Source: DASVDK01 sp036562265 [NCBI: Thermodesulfobacteriota bacterium]
GTDB lineage: Bacteria > DASVDK01
Direction of reading: 5' to 3'
Assembly: GCA_036562265.1 (NCBI GenBank)
Contig: DATCKS010000193.1
Location: forward strand, 1-19,693
DNA length: 19,693 nucleotides
Below, piece after piece: positions 1 through 7,193 of the stretch (positions are counted from its first letter, which is position 1; each line of letters opens with the position of its first letter). A program made the position numbers and the translations under genes. The notes beneath the pieces are model-generated. The model was given only the letters and a program-made list of their open reading frames with translations, ran no database searches and had not been told where the DNA came from.

Positions 1-311
1 ACGAGGTCTTCCTCCTCGGGGCGCACATCAGCCCCTACGCGGCGGCCTCGTACTTCAACCACGACCCGACCCGGACGCGGAAGCTCCTCCTGCACCGCAA
101 GGAGATCCAGCGGCTCATCGGCAAGACGACCCAGAAGGGGCTCACGCTGGTGCCGCTCAGGCTCTACTGGAAGGACGGCCGCGCCAAGGTCGAGCTCGGG
201 CTCGCCCGCGGCAAGCGGCAGTACGACAAGCGCGAGACCGCCAGGAAGCGCGAGGCGGAGCGCGAGATCGCGAAGGTCTTCAAGTCGTCGCGCCGCGGTC
301 GCGAGGCCTGA
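1..311 (+). CDS. smpB: SsrA-binding protein SmpB, C-terminal part (5' end outside window)
   Basis: SmpB binds tmRNA (SsrA) and brings it to stalled ribosomes for trans-translation. Codons are read from base 3 and give EVFLLGAHISPY, then SYFNHDPTRTRKLLLH, then LVPLRLYWKDGRAKVELGLARGK, which is the typical SmpB core. The end is the basic tail (KRQYDKRETARKREAER...) that enters the decoding centre. About 102 residues and the TGA stop at 309-311 are present. The usual family length is about 150-160, so roughly the first 50 residues lie upstream of the window. The tmRNA gene begins 60 bp downstream on the same strand, a common smpB-ssrA arrangement that supports the call. No alternative identity is likely. 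Confidence 0.95.
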   Translation, partial: EVFLLGAHISPYAAASYFNHDPTRTRKLLLHRKEIQRLIGKTTQKGLTLVPLRLYWKDGRAKVELGLARGKRQYDKRETARKREAEREIAKVFKSSRRGREA

Positions 312-371
312 AGACGGTTGGTGCGCCGGGCCGGCGGGTCGTTTCCCGCAACGCCTGGCGACGGATCACGA

Positions 372-745
372 GGGGGCGACAGGGTTCGACGGGGACACGG
401 AAGCGGAAGGTGCGCGCCGAGGTGAGGAGCCTCGTTAAACAACCTCACACAATCAAGCGCCAACGACAACGTCGAAGTCGCGCTCGCTGCCTAGTGCAGC
501 CCGGGCGGCCTGAAAACCGCCCGGAAGTCGCCGTAACCCCCGCCTACGGGGCGACGGCGGCTCAAGACTCGTAGGCTAGCCTCCTCCCGACGCCTGGGGA
601 GGAGGGGGCGAAACCGGACCCGGGCTGGGCCGGACGGAATCCTGTCTCGGGGAGCCCGCCGGCCGACACAGAACCGGGGCTACGCGCGTAGGACCTTCAC
701 GTGTACGGTCTTCGGACGGGGGTTCGATTCCCCCCGCCTCCACCA
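372..745 (+). ncRNA. ssrA: tmRNA (transfer-messenger RNA)
   Basis: This is the one-piece tmRNA that rescues stalled ribosomes and tags the nascent peptide. The 5' end GGGGGCG (372-378) pairs with CGCCTCC (735-741) as a 7-bp acceptor stem with one G-U, followed by A and an encoded CCA (743-745). The T arm is GGGGG (718-722), loop TTCGATT, CCCCC (730-734). The 5' domain shows GGGTTCGACGGGGACACGG, the usual tmRNA start. A perfect 8-bp stem CCGGGCGG/CCGCCCGG (501-508/517-524) follows the tag stop, as expected for a pseudoknot region. Length is 374 nt, normal for the family. It lies 60 bp downstream of smpB. Confidence 0.96.
459..494 (+). other. tmRNA tag-peptide reading frame (ANDNVEVALAA)
   Basis: Inside the tmRNA, the resume codon GCC at 459 opens a short frame that reads A-N-D-N-V-E-V-A-L-A-A and stops at TAG (492-494). 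The start AND and the end ALAA match known proteolysis tags; ALAA is the ClpXP-recognised terminus. The sequence just before it (CAATCAAGC) is the usual A-rich upstream context. The exact resume codon is inferred from alignment in memory to other tags. Confidence 0.88.
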
Positions 746-1041
746 CCTTATATCTACTGATCTGCCGATCCCACATCTGACTGATCCCACCTGGGCAAAG
801 CGTCCGGCCGCTACCACACCTGTTGCCACTCGGGTGGCAGCGGGTCGCCGCGGACGCATCTCGAGCCGGCCAGGGGCGCGGTGTGCGGCGCTGCCGTCAC
901 CCGCTCTGGTCGTCGCCCGTGGAGCCTCCGCACCGGCGAGTCGACTCGCGAGGCGCGCAGCGCCTCTGACCGGAGCATTCGGGAGGCCGGAGCCGTTGCC
1001 GCCGGATGTCGATCGCGCCGGCCTTTCCGTTCGCGGTGCGC

Positions 1042-1070
1042 TTGTCAGGGCCCGGCGCGTCAACTACCAT
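1042..1070 (+). promoter_or_regulatory. candidate sigma70-type promoter upstream of the transporter/hydantoinase operon
   Basis: TTGTCA (1042-1047, 5 of 6 to consensus) and TACCAT (1065-1070, 4 of 6) are separated by 17 bp. Transcription would begin near 1077 and leave a leader of about 350 nt before the first gene at 1425. Both hairpins of the gap lie in that leader. The match was found by eye only, and the distance to the gene lowers confidence. Confidence 0.4.
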
Positions 1071-1322
1071 AGCGGGTCCACTTACCCATTCGCGAAGACC
1101 TCGGACTGACCGGCGTGATGTGGGGCGAGACGGACTCGACGCACCGTCCTCGAGAAGTGACGAGCCGAGCGGGGGGGGCCGGCAGGCCCCGCGCGCTCCA
1201 TCGGACCGATTGCGGCCGGGAACCGGCGCGGCGGGGAGTCGAGCATGAGCCGACATCGGAGCCGATCGGGATCAATCGAGTGACCACCCGCCGCCCGTCT
1301 GCCACGAGGCCCCTTCGACCGC

Positions 1323-1339
1323 TCCCCGCGCTGCGGGGA
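1323..1339 (+). other. GC hairpin in the operon leader
   Basis: TCCCCGC and GCGGGGA form a perfect 7-bp stem around GCT, about 85 bp upstream of the first operon gene. There is no T-run after it, so a simple intrinsic terminator is unlikely. It may be an attenuator or only a chance GC stem. Confidence 0.3.
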
Positions 1340-1424
1340 TGCGGGTGTTGACGCAGGCCCACTCGTTCCACGGACACCGCTCGCGGCCACCGCACGCGCC
1401 GGCCGGCTCCACGAGGCCCCGGCG

Positions 1425-2546
1425 ATGGACATGATCGGTGCGGCCGACGGCGCGCAGACGCTCCGCCTCGAGGGCGTCGAGAAGCGGTTCGGGCCGGTCA
1501 CCGCGCTCCATCCGCTCGACCTGACCGTCCCGGCCGGCCGGCTCGTCGCGCTGCTCGGCCCCTCGGGCTGCGGCAAGACGACGACGCTGCGCATCGTCGC
1601 GGGGCTCGAGCGGCCCGACGCCGGGCGCGTCTACCTGAACGACGTCGACATCACCGACGTGCCGTGCAACCGCCGCGGCCTGGGCATGGTCTTCCAGAAC
1701 TACGCCCTCTTCCCGCACATGACGGTTGCCCGGAACGTCGGCTTCGGGCTGCGCATCACGGGCGCCGCCCGCGGCGAGGTCGACCGTCGCGTGCGCGAGG
1801 CCTTAGGCCTCGTCCGGCTCGCCGGGCTCGACGAGCGGCTCCCGTCGATGCTCTCGGGTGGACAGCAGCAGCGCGTGGCGCTCGCGCGCTCGCTGGTCAC
1901 CCGTCCCAAGGTCCTCCTCCTCGACGAACCGCTCGGCGCGCTCGACCGGAACCTGCGCGAGCGGATGCAGTTCGAGCTGCGCCAGCTCCAGCGGTCCCTC
2001 GGCATCACCACGATCCTCGTCACGCACGACCAGGAAGAGGCGCTGACGATGAGCGACATGATCGTCGTGATGAACCAGGGCCGGATCGCGCAGGTCGGCT
2101 CGCCGGAGGAGGTCTACGACCGGCCCCGCACCCGGTTCGTCGCCGAGTTCCTGGGGGCGGCCAACGTCTTCCGGTGCGTGGCCGACGGGACGGCGCGCTC
2201 GGCGCGCCCGCTGGGGGCCGGCGGCGAGGCGCTTCCGTTCCACATCCGGCTCGGTGCCGAGGCGCCGGCGCGGCCGTCGTTCCTCGTCGCGGTGCGGCCC
2301 GAGCGCACGTGGATCGGCGAGGAGGCCCCCGGCCCCGACCGGAGCGTCCTCCGCGGCTCCCTCGTCGGGCACGTCTTCCGGGGGGGCTACCACGCCTACG
2401 AGGTCTCGGTTCCGGGACTTGCCGGGCCGGTCTACGCGCACGCGCAGCACGACGGGAGCACCGGCAGCCGCTTCCCGGTCGGCGGCGAGGTGTACCTGAG
2501 CTGGTCGCCGGAGAGCAGCATCCTTCTCGAGGACGATGCGGACTAG
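1425..2546 (+). CDS. ABC transporter ATP-binding protein, spermidine/putrescine (PotA)-like
   Basis: This is the cytoplasmic ATPase that would power the importer completed by the binding protein and two permeases at 7194-9884. The 373-residue length fits the PotA/CysA group. Visible motifs are Walker A GPSGCGKTT (45-53), the Q-loop FQN (90-92), signature LSGGQQQR (143-150), Walker B VLLLDEP (163-169) and the switch histidine in VTHDQEEA (H201). A C-terminal TOBE-type region follows from about 245, including VAVRPE. The start at ATG 1425 has GAGG at 1413-1416, 8 bp upstream; a second ATG two codons later is possible. hyuA begins 3 bp after the stop. The polyamine label reflects family resemblance only; the neighbouring hydrolases suggest a cyclic amide or thiazoline as substrate. 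Confidence 0.9.
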   Translation: MDMIGAADGAQTLRLEGVEKRFGPVTALHPLDLTVPAGRLVALLGPSGCGKTTTLRIVAGLERPDAGRVYLNDVDITDVPCNRRGLGMVFQNYALFPHMTVARNVGFGLRITGAARGEVDRRVREALGLVRLAGLDERLPSMLSGGQQQRVALARSLVTRPKVLLLDEPLGALDRNLRERMQFELRQLQRSLGITTILVTHDQEEALTMSDMIVVMNQGRIAQVGSPEEVYDRPRTRFVAEFLGAANVFRCVADGTARSARPLGAGGEALPFHIRLGAEAPARPSFLVAVRPERTWIGEEAPGPDRSVLRGSLVGHVFRGGYHAYEVSVPGLAGPVYAHAQHDGSTGSRFPVGGEVYLSWSPESSILLEDDAD

Positions 2547-2549
2547 CGA

Positions 2550-4643
2550 GTGATGAGCACCGGGGAAACGCGCCGCCAGCTGGCCTACGTCGTCGGCGTC
2601 GACGTCGGCGGGACGTTCACGGACTTCGTCCTGTTCCGGCCGGACGGGGGCGGCGGGTTCACGTACTACAAGGAGCCGAGCACGCCGGACGACCCGGCGC
2701 GGGCCGTCGGCGAGGGGCTCGTGGCGACGCTCGAGCTGGCCGGCGTCCCGAGGGACGCGCCGGGCGTCGTCCTGCACGGGACGACGATCGCGCTGAACAC
2801 GATCCTCCAGAACAAGGGGGCGCCGGTCGTCCTGATCACCTCCCGGGGGAACCGCGACGTCCTCGAGATCGGCCGCGCCCGCATGCCGTCGTCCTTCGAC
2901 TTCACGGTCGGCAAGGAGACGCCGGTCGTGCCGCGGGACCGGGTGCTCGAGTGCGGCACCCGGATCGGACCGGACGGCGAGCCGGTTTCGGAGGCGGACG
3001 AGCGGGAGGTCGAGGCGCTCGCCGACGCGGTCCGCTCGGCCGGCGTGTCGGCAGTCGCGGTCATGCTCCTCAACTCGTACGTGCACGCAGACCCCGAGCG
3101 GGACCTCGTCCGCCGCCTCGCCGCGCGGCTCCCCGGCGTGCCGGTCGTCGCATCGGCCGACGTCTGGCCGGAGATCCGCGAGTACGAGCGGGCCCTCGTC
3201 ACGGTCCTCAACGCGCAGATCACCCCGCTCATGGACGGCTACCTCGGCCGGCTCGGCGACCGGCTCGCGGCGGCCGGCATCCGGGCCACCGTGTTCGTCA
3301 CCGCCTCCAACGGCGGCGTCCTCGGCCTCGCGACGGCCCGCGCGCGGCCGATCGACACGATCCTCTCCGGCCCGGCGTCCGGCGTGACCGCCGCGATCGA
3401 GATCGGCCGCGCCGCCGGCGTGACCCGGCTGATCACCTTCGACATGGGCGGGACGAGCGCCGACATCTCCGTCGTGCGGCGCGGCGAGCCGGAGCTGACG
3501 ACGCAGACCATGGTCGGCGATCTCCCGGTCATCCTGCCGTCGGTCCACGTCATCTCGGTCGGCGCCGGCGGCGGGTCGATCGTCCGGGTCGACGAGCAGG
3601 GGCTCCTCAAGGTGGGGCCCGAGAGCGCCGGCGCGGCGCCGGGTCCGGCCGCCTACGGGCGGGGCGGCGACCGCCCGACGGTGACCGACTGCTACGTCGT
3701 CAACGGCTGGATCGATCCGGAGAGCTTCCTCGGGGGCCGGATGCGCCTCGACGTGGCGGCGGCCCGCCGCGCCCTCAGCGGCGTCGCGGCGCGTCTCGCT
3801 CGCGCCGACCTCGAGACTCCCGAGGCGGTGGCCGAGGCGGCGCTGCGCATCGCGACCGCGCGGATGGCCACCGGGCTTCTGCGGCACCTCGCGCAGAAGG
3901 GGGAGGACCCGCGCACCTTCACCCTGGTCCCCTTCGGCGGCGCCGGACCGACGCACGCCTCGTTCCTCGCCGAGGAGACGGGGATCCGCCGCATCCTGGT
4001 GCCGCGCGCCGCCTCCACCTTCTGCGCCCTGGGCGCGGTCCTCGCGCCGGTCAAGCGGGCCTACGCGGCGAGCCTCGGCGCGGCCCGGCGCGATCCGGCG
4101 AGCGGGGCGGCGTGGGAACTGCTCGCGCGCCTCGAGGAGGAGGCGAAGGCGTGGATCGCCGGCGAGGGCCGGATGCTGACGAGCCCGGCCTTTGCCTACG
4201 GCGCCGACATGCGCTACGCCGGCCAGGCCTTCAACGTCGAGGTGCGGATCCCGGACGACGTGCGGGCCCGGGCCCGTGCCGACGACCTCTACGAACTCTT
4301 CCACCGCGAGCACGAACGGCTCTACGGGTTCCGGGAGGAGCGGGGAAAGGTCGAGGTGATCACCGTGCGGCTCACGGTCGCCGCCGACCTCGTCCGGGTC
4401 CCCCTCGCGAGGATCGACGCCGCGAAGGGACCGGTCCGGCCCGCTGGCACCCGGTCGGTCCGCCACGGCGGAGCCTCGCGCCCCTTCGCCGTCTACCGGC
4501 GCGGCGACCTGCGCGCCGGACACCGCTTCGACGGCCCGGCGATCGTGGAGCAGGAGGACACGACGGTCGTGGTCCTGCCCGGTTGGGGCGTGACCGTCGA
4601 CGACTTCGGCAACCTGGTGATGGAGCGGGGGGGCCAGGCGTGA
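2550..4643 (+). CDS. hyuA: hydantoinase/oxoprolinase family subunit A (HyuA-like)
   Basis: This is the ATP-binding subunit of a two-part ATP-dependent cyclic amidase (hydantoinase, N-methylhydantoinase or 5-oxoprolinase type), expected in the cytoplasm. The 697-residue length is normal. Visible features are an actin/hexokinase-like phosphate loop GVDVGGTFTDFVL (16-28), HGTTIALNTIL, DMGGTSADIS (about 298-307), the glycine-rich GAGGGSIVRVD, PGPAAYGRGG and PFGGAGPTHA (about 461-470). The first codon could be GTG 2550 or the adjacent ATG 2553; neither has a strong Shine-Dalgarno, so translation is probably coupled to the ATPase gene, which ends at 2546. Its TGA overlaps the GTG of hyuB (GTGA, 4640-4643). 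Family members also include the acetone carboxylase beta subunit, but the third gene here does not look like an acetone carboxylase gamma subunit. Confidence 0.9.
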   Translation: MMSTGETRRQLAYVVGVDVGGTFTDFVLFRPDGGGGFTYYKEPSTPDDPARAVGEGLVATLELAGVPRDAPGVVLHGTTIALNTILQNKGAPVVLITSRGNRDVLEIGRARMPSSFDFTVGKETPVVPRDRVLECGTRIGPDGEPVSEADEREVEALADAVRSAGVSAVAVMLLNSYVHADPERDLVRRLAARLPGVPVVASADVWPEIREYERALVTVLNAQITPLMDGYLGRLGDRLAAAGIRATVFVTASNGGVLGLATARARPIDTILSGPASGVTAAIEIGRAAGVTRLITFDMGGTSADISVVRRGEPELTTQTMVGDLPVILPSVHVISVGAGGGSIVRVDEQGLLKVGPESAGAAPGPAAYGRGGDRPTVTDCYVVNGWIDPESFLGGRMRLDVAAARRALSGVAARLARADLETPEAVAEAALRIATARMATGLLRHLAQKGEDPRTFTLVPFGGAGPTHASFLAEETGIRRILVPRAASTFCALGAVLAPVKRAYAASLGAARRDPASGAAWELLARLEEEAKAWIAGEGRMLTSPAFAYGADMRYAGQAFNVEVRIPDDVRARARADDLYELFHREHERLYGFREERGKVEVITVRLTVAADLVRVPLARIDAAKGPVRPAGTRSVRHGGASRPFAVYRRGDLRAGHRFDGPAIVEQEDTTVVVLPGWGVTVDDFGNLVMERGGQA

Positions 4644-6631
4644 AGCTCGATCCGGTCACGCTCGAGATCATGGCGACGAAGGTCGCCGCGGTCGCCGACG
4701 AGATGGGGTACACGCTGCAGCGGACCGGCCGGACCCTCTACGTGAAGGAGACGGCCGACTTCGGCACGGCCCTGGTCGCTCGCAACGGGAAGTTCTTCGC
4801 CTACCCGAACGCGATCGGCGTGTCGGGGTTCGTCGACCTCGACTGCCGGACGACGATCGACGCGGTCGGGGGGCTCGACGAGGGGGACGTGGTGATCACC
4901 AACCACGCCTACCTCTCCGGCGGCCTGTCGACCCATACGCCCGACGTCCACGTCATCCGGCCCGTCTACATCGACGGCCGGCTCGTCTGCTACACGTGGG
5001 CGTTCCTCCACGCCTCGGACGTCGGCGGCCGGGTGCCGAGCAGCATCTCCCCGAGCAACGGCGAGATCTTCCAGGAGGGGCTCCTCCTGCCGCCCTGCAA
5101 GCTCGTGCGGCGGGGCGAGCCGGTCGACGAGGTCTTCCGCATCGTCAGCGCCAACACCCGCACGCCGGAGGAGAACCTCGGCGACATCAAGGCGATGCTG
5201 GGCGCCCTCGCCTACGGGGAGCGGCGGGTGCGCGAGATCGTGGCGCAGCACGGGATCGACGCGTTCCTCGCCTGCCAGGACGACCTCTTCGAGTACTCGA
5301 GGATCAAGGCGCGGGAGGCGTTCCGGCGCGTCCCCGACGGGGACTACGACTTCTGGGACTACCTCGACGACGACCTGGTGACGCCGTATCCGCGCAGGAT
5401 CCGCGTCCGGCTGTCGGCGCGCTCCGGGGCGCTCGTGCTCGACTTCGACGGGACCGACCCGCAGACCCTCTCCGCGTTCAACGTGCCGACCCTGGGCCGG
5501 CGACACCCGTGGCTCACGCTCAGGCTCGTCTCGCTCGCCCTCTCGCTCGACCGGACGATTCCGATCAACGCGGGGATCCTCGACAACGTCGAGGTGAGGG
5601 TTCCCGAGGGCTCGCTCCTCAACCCGCGCTTCCCGGCGGCCACCGGCGTGCGCCACGCGACCTGCATCCGCGTGTACGACGCGGTCACCGGCGCCCTCGC
5701 CCGGGCCCTTCCGGACGTCATGCCGGCCTGCAACGGCGGCGTCGTGATCCCGATCGTGTTCGCGGAGAACGATCCCGCGACCGGCCGGTCCAACGTCGTC
5801 GTGGTCGAGCCGATGATCGGCGGCATGGGGGCGCGGCGGGGCGCCGACGGCGTCGACGGCCGCGACAGCAGCATCGCCAACCTGGCCAACAACCCGCTCG
5901 AGACGATCGAGGGGAGCGCCTCGCTGCGGGTCGTCAACTACGCCGTCCGGCCGGACTCGGGCGGGGCCGGCGAGTGGCGGGGCGGCACGGGGCTCGAGAT
6001 CACCTTCGAGGTCCTTGCCGACGAGGCCACGGTTCTCGGCCGCGGCATGGAGCGCTTCCGCTTCCAGCCCTGGGGCCTCGGCGGCGGGCGCCCCGGCTCC
6101 GCGGCGCGCACGCTCCTCAACGCCGGAACGCCCGGCGAGCGGGAACTCGGGAAGATCGACGCGGTCCGCGTGCGGCGCGGCGACCGCATCACCGTCCTCA
6201 CGCCCGGGGCGGGCGGCTTCGGCGACCCGTACGCGAGGCCGCCGGAGCGGGTGGCCGAGGACGTCCGCAAGGGCTTCGTCTCGAAACGGGCCGCCGAGGA
6301 GGACTACGGCGTCGTGCTGGACGGCGACGGGCGGGTCGACGCGGCCGCGACGGCGGCCCGGCGCCGGCAGCGGGGGGCGAAGCCTTTGGCGGCGGTCTCG
6401 ACCGGCCGGATGCGCGAGGCCTGGGACGAGATCTTCGCCGACGAGCTGGTGACGGCGCTGAACCGCCGGCTCTACGGGCAGCCGCCGGGTCCCGCGAACC
6501 ACAGGCGCAACCAGGTCTTCGCCGAGGTCCTCGACGGCGTCGACCTCGCCGCGCTCCCCGGGATGCCGCCGGACGAGCGGGGCCGGCGGCGAAGCCGCCT
6601 GGCCCGACTGATCGAGGACACCGGCGCGTAG
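4640..6631 (+). CDS. hyuB: hydantoinase/oxoprolinase family subunit B (HyuB-like) with C-terminal extension
   Basis: This is the partner subunit of HyuA; together they form the ATP-dependent cyclic amidase. The frame starts at GTG 4640 (VKLDPVTLEIM...), the typical HyuB opening, and overlaps the hyuA stop by 4 bp, indicating coupled translation. Recognisable blocks are the SISPSNGEIFQEGL-type central segment, LVLDFDGTDPQ, FPAATGVRHAT, GGMGARRGADGVDG, and the terminal TPGAGGFGDPYARPPERVAEDV. The protein is 663 residues, longer than the 510-600 usual for HyuB. After the normal end (about residue 575) there are about 85 extra residues, basic and helical in character (TGRMREAWDEIF..., ending RRSRLARLIEDTGA). 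The same frame stays open upstream to 1664, but that part is a shadow of the ATPase and hyuA. Confidence 0.9.
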   Translation: MKLDPVTLEIMATKVAAVADEMGYTLQRTGRTLYVKETADFGTALVARNGKFFAYPNAIGVSGFVDLDCRTTIDAVGGLDEGDVVITNHAYLSGGLSTHTPDVHVIRPVYIDGRLVCYTWAFLHASDVGGRVPSSISPSNGEIFQEGLLLPPCKLVRRGEPVDEVFRIVSANTRTPEENLGDIKAMLGALAYGERRVREIVAQHGIDAFLACQDDLFEYSRIKAREAFRRVPDGDYDFWDYLDDDLVTPYPRRIRVRLSARSGALVLDFDGTDPQTLSAFNVPTLGRRHPWLTLRLVSLALSLDRTIPINAGILDNVEVRVPEGSLLNPRFPAATGVRHATCIRVYDAVTGALARALPDVMPACNGGVVIPIVFAENDPATGRSNVVVVEPMIGGMGARRGADGVDGRDSSIANLANNPLETIEGSASLRVVNYAVRPDSGGAGEWRGGTGLEITFEVLADEATVLGRGMERFRFQPWGLGGGRPGSAARTLLNAGTPGERELGKIDAVRVRRGDRITVLTPGAGGFGDPYARPPERVAEDVRKGFVSKRAAEEDYGVVLDGDGRVDAAATAARRRQRGAKPLAAVSTGRMREAWDEIFADELVTALNRRLYGQPPGPANHRRNQVFAEVLDGVDLAALPGMPPDERGRRRSRLARLIEDTGA

Positions 6632-6675
6632 TCCGACGCGGCTGGCGCGCGCCTTCTAGCCACGGGAGACGAGAG

Positions 6676-7167
6676 ATGAGCGAGCACGAGGATCGGTTGC
6701 GGCAGGAGCTTCGCGGGACGTTCGAGAACCGGGCCCTGCTCTACAAGGAGCTGCTCGACGAGCTGCGCCGGACGTTCCCGGCGCCGGAGGCGGAAGGCGC
6801 CATGCGCCGCGCGATCTACCGGCGCGGCGTGGACGCGAGCGGGCCGCTCAAGCCGTTCGCCCCGAGCGACATCGCGGGGCTGGCGCGGTACGTCTGCGCG
6901 GCGAGCGCCGACGGCGGCCGGCTGTTCAACCCGCGGGTGCTGCGCCAGGACGACCGGTCCGTCGACATCCACCTGACGACCTGTCCGCTCCAGGAGACCT
7001 GGCGGAGCCGCGGACTCGCCGAGGAGGAGATCGCCCTTCTCTGCAACGTGGCCGCCGAGTTCGACCGGGGCAAGTACGAAGGGGCGGGGTTCTCGATCCA
7101 GTGCGAGACCTGGAAGCCGGGACGCACCGGCTGCTGCCTGCTCAAGATCGCGGTCCGGAATCCGTGA
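6676..7167 (+). CDS. L-2-amino-thiazoline-4-carboxylic acid hydrolase family protein
   Basis: This 163-residue protein resembles the ATC hydrolase family, whose named reaction is ring opening of 2-amino-thiazoline-4-carboxylate on the way to cysteine. The pattern is an N-terminal helical part (FENRALLYKELLDELRR, then AIYRRG), then TTCPLQETW (C103, W109), GLAEEEIALLCNVAAEFD (C123, D130), YEGAGFSIQCETW (C143), and paired C153/C154 near the end. No signal peptide is seen, so it is cytoplasmic. The start is ATG 6676, preceded by GGGAGACGAGAG; the gap from hyuB is 44 bp. Its place between a hydantoinase pair and an importer supports a ring-opening role on an imported heterocycle, although substrates of most family members are unknown. 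No N-carbamoyl-cysteine amidohydrolase (AtcC-like) gene is in the window. An acetone carboxylase gamma subunit was considered and judged a poorer fit. Confidence 0.75.
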   Translation: MSEHEDRLRQELRGTFENRALLYKELLDELRRTFPAPEAEGAMRRAIYRRGVDASGPLKPFAPSDIAGLARYVCAASADGGRLFNPRVLRQDDRSVDIHLTTCPLQETWRSRGLAEEEIALLCNVAAEFDRGKYEGAGFSIQCETWKPGRTGCCLLKIAVRNP

Positions 7168-7180
7168 ACGACCAGCGCGG

Positions 7181-7189
7181 AAGGAGGAG
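7181..7189 (+). promoter_or_regulatory. strong ribosome binding site that fixes the start of the binding protein
   Basis: AAGGAGGAG lies 4 bp before ATG 7194. It is the best Shine-Dalgarno in the operon, fitting the high expression usual for a binding protein relative to its permeases and ATPase. Confidence 0.75.
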
Positions 7190-7193
7190 TGCC

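Larger units (their letters stand above)
746..1424. other. 679-bp gap without a convincing gene
   Basis: No open frame here resembles a known protein, and the short frames present are arginine- and alanine-rich GC shadows. The stretch holds an AT-richer start after the tmRNA (TTATATCTACTGATC), an 8-bp direct repeat GATCCCAC (767-774 and 783-790), a candidate promoter at 1042-1070, and two hairpins: GGGGCC-GGCA-GGCCCC (1175-1190) and TCCCCGC-GCT-GCGGGGA (1323-1339). The 3' end of ssrA is a known integration hot spot, but no integrase and no second copy of the tmRNA 3' end was seen. Confidence 0.6.

Noticed and set aside
576-1063. Minus-strand frames reading GGIEPPSE and RRGESNPRP near the tmRNA 3' end
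   Set aside because: These are the well-known false proteins made by translating the reverse complement of tRNA/tmRNA 3' ends.
834-1109. Short plus-strand open frame in the gap after ssrA
   Set aside because: It has no ribosome binding site or family resemblance, and alternative frames on both strands are equally open.
1803-4523. 906-codon antisense open frame over the ATPase and hyuA
   Set aside because: It is a high-GC shadow with low-complexity R/D/V/E/A composition; the opposite strand carries well-defined genes.
1664-4639. Long plus-strand open frame leading into hyuB, giving an apparent protein of over 1600 residues
   Set aside because: The upstream ~990 residues are arginine/proline/glycine-rich and lie out of frame over the clear ATPase and hyuA genes; only the part from GTG 4640 matches a family.
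6676-7167. Acetone carboxylase gamma subunit
   Set aside because: Size and operon position would fit, but the CPLQETW, GAGFSIQCETW and terminal Cys-Cys pattern fits the ATC hydrolase family better.
7101-7193. Upstream start for the binding protein
   Set aside because: It would overlap the preceding gene and bury the Tat signal; AAGGAGGAG before ATG 7194 decides the start.
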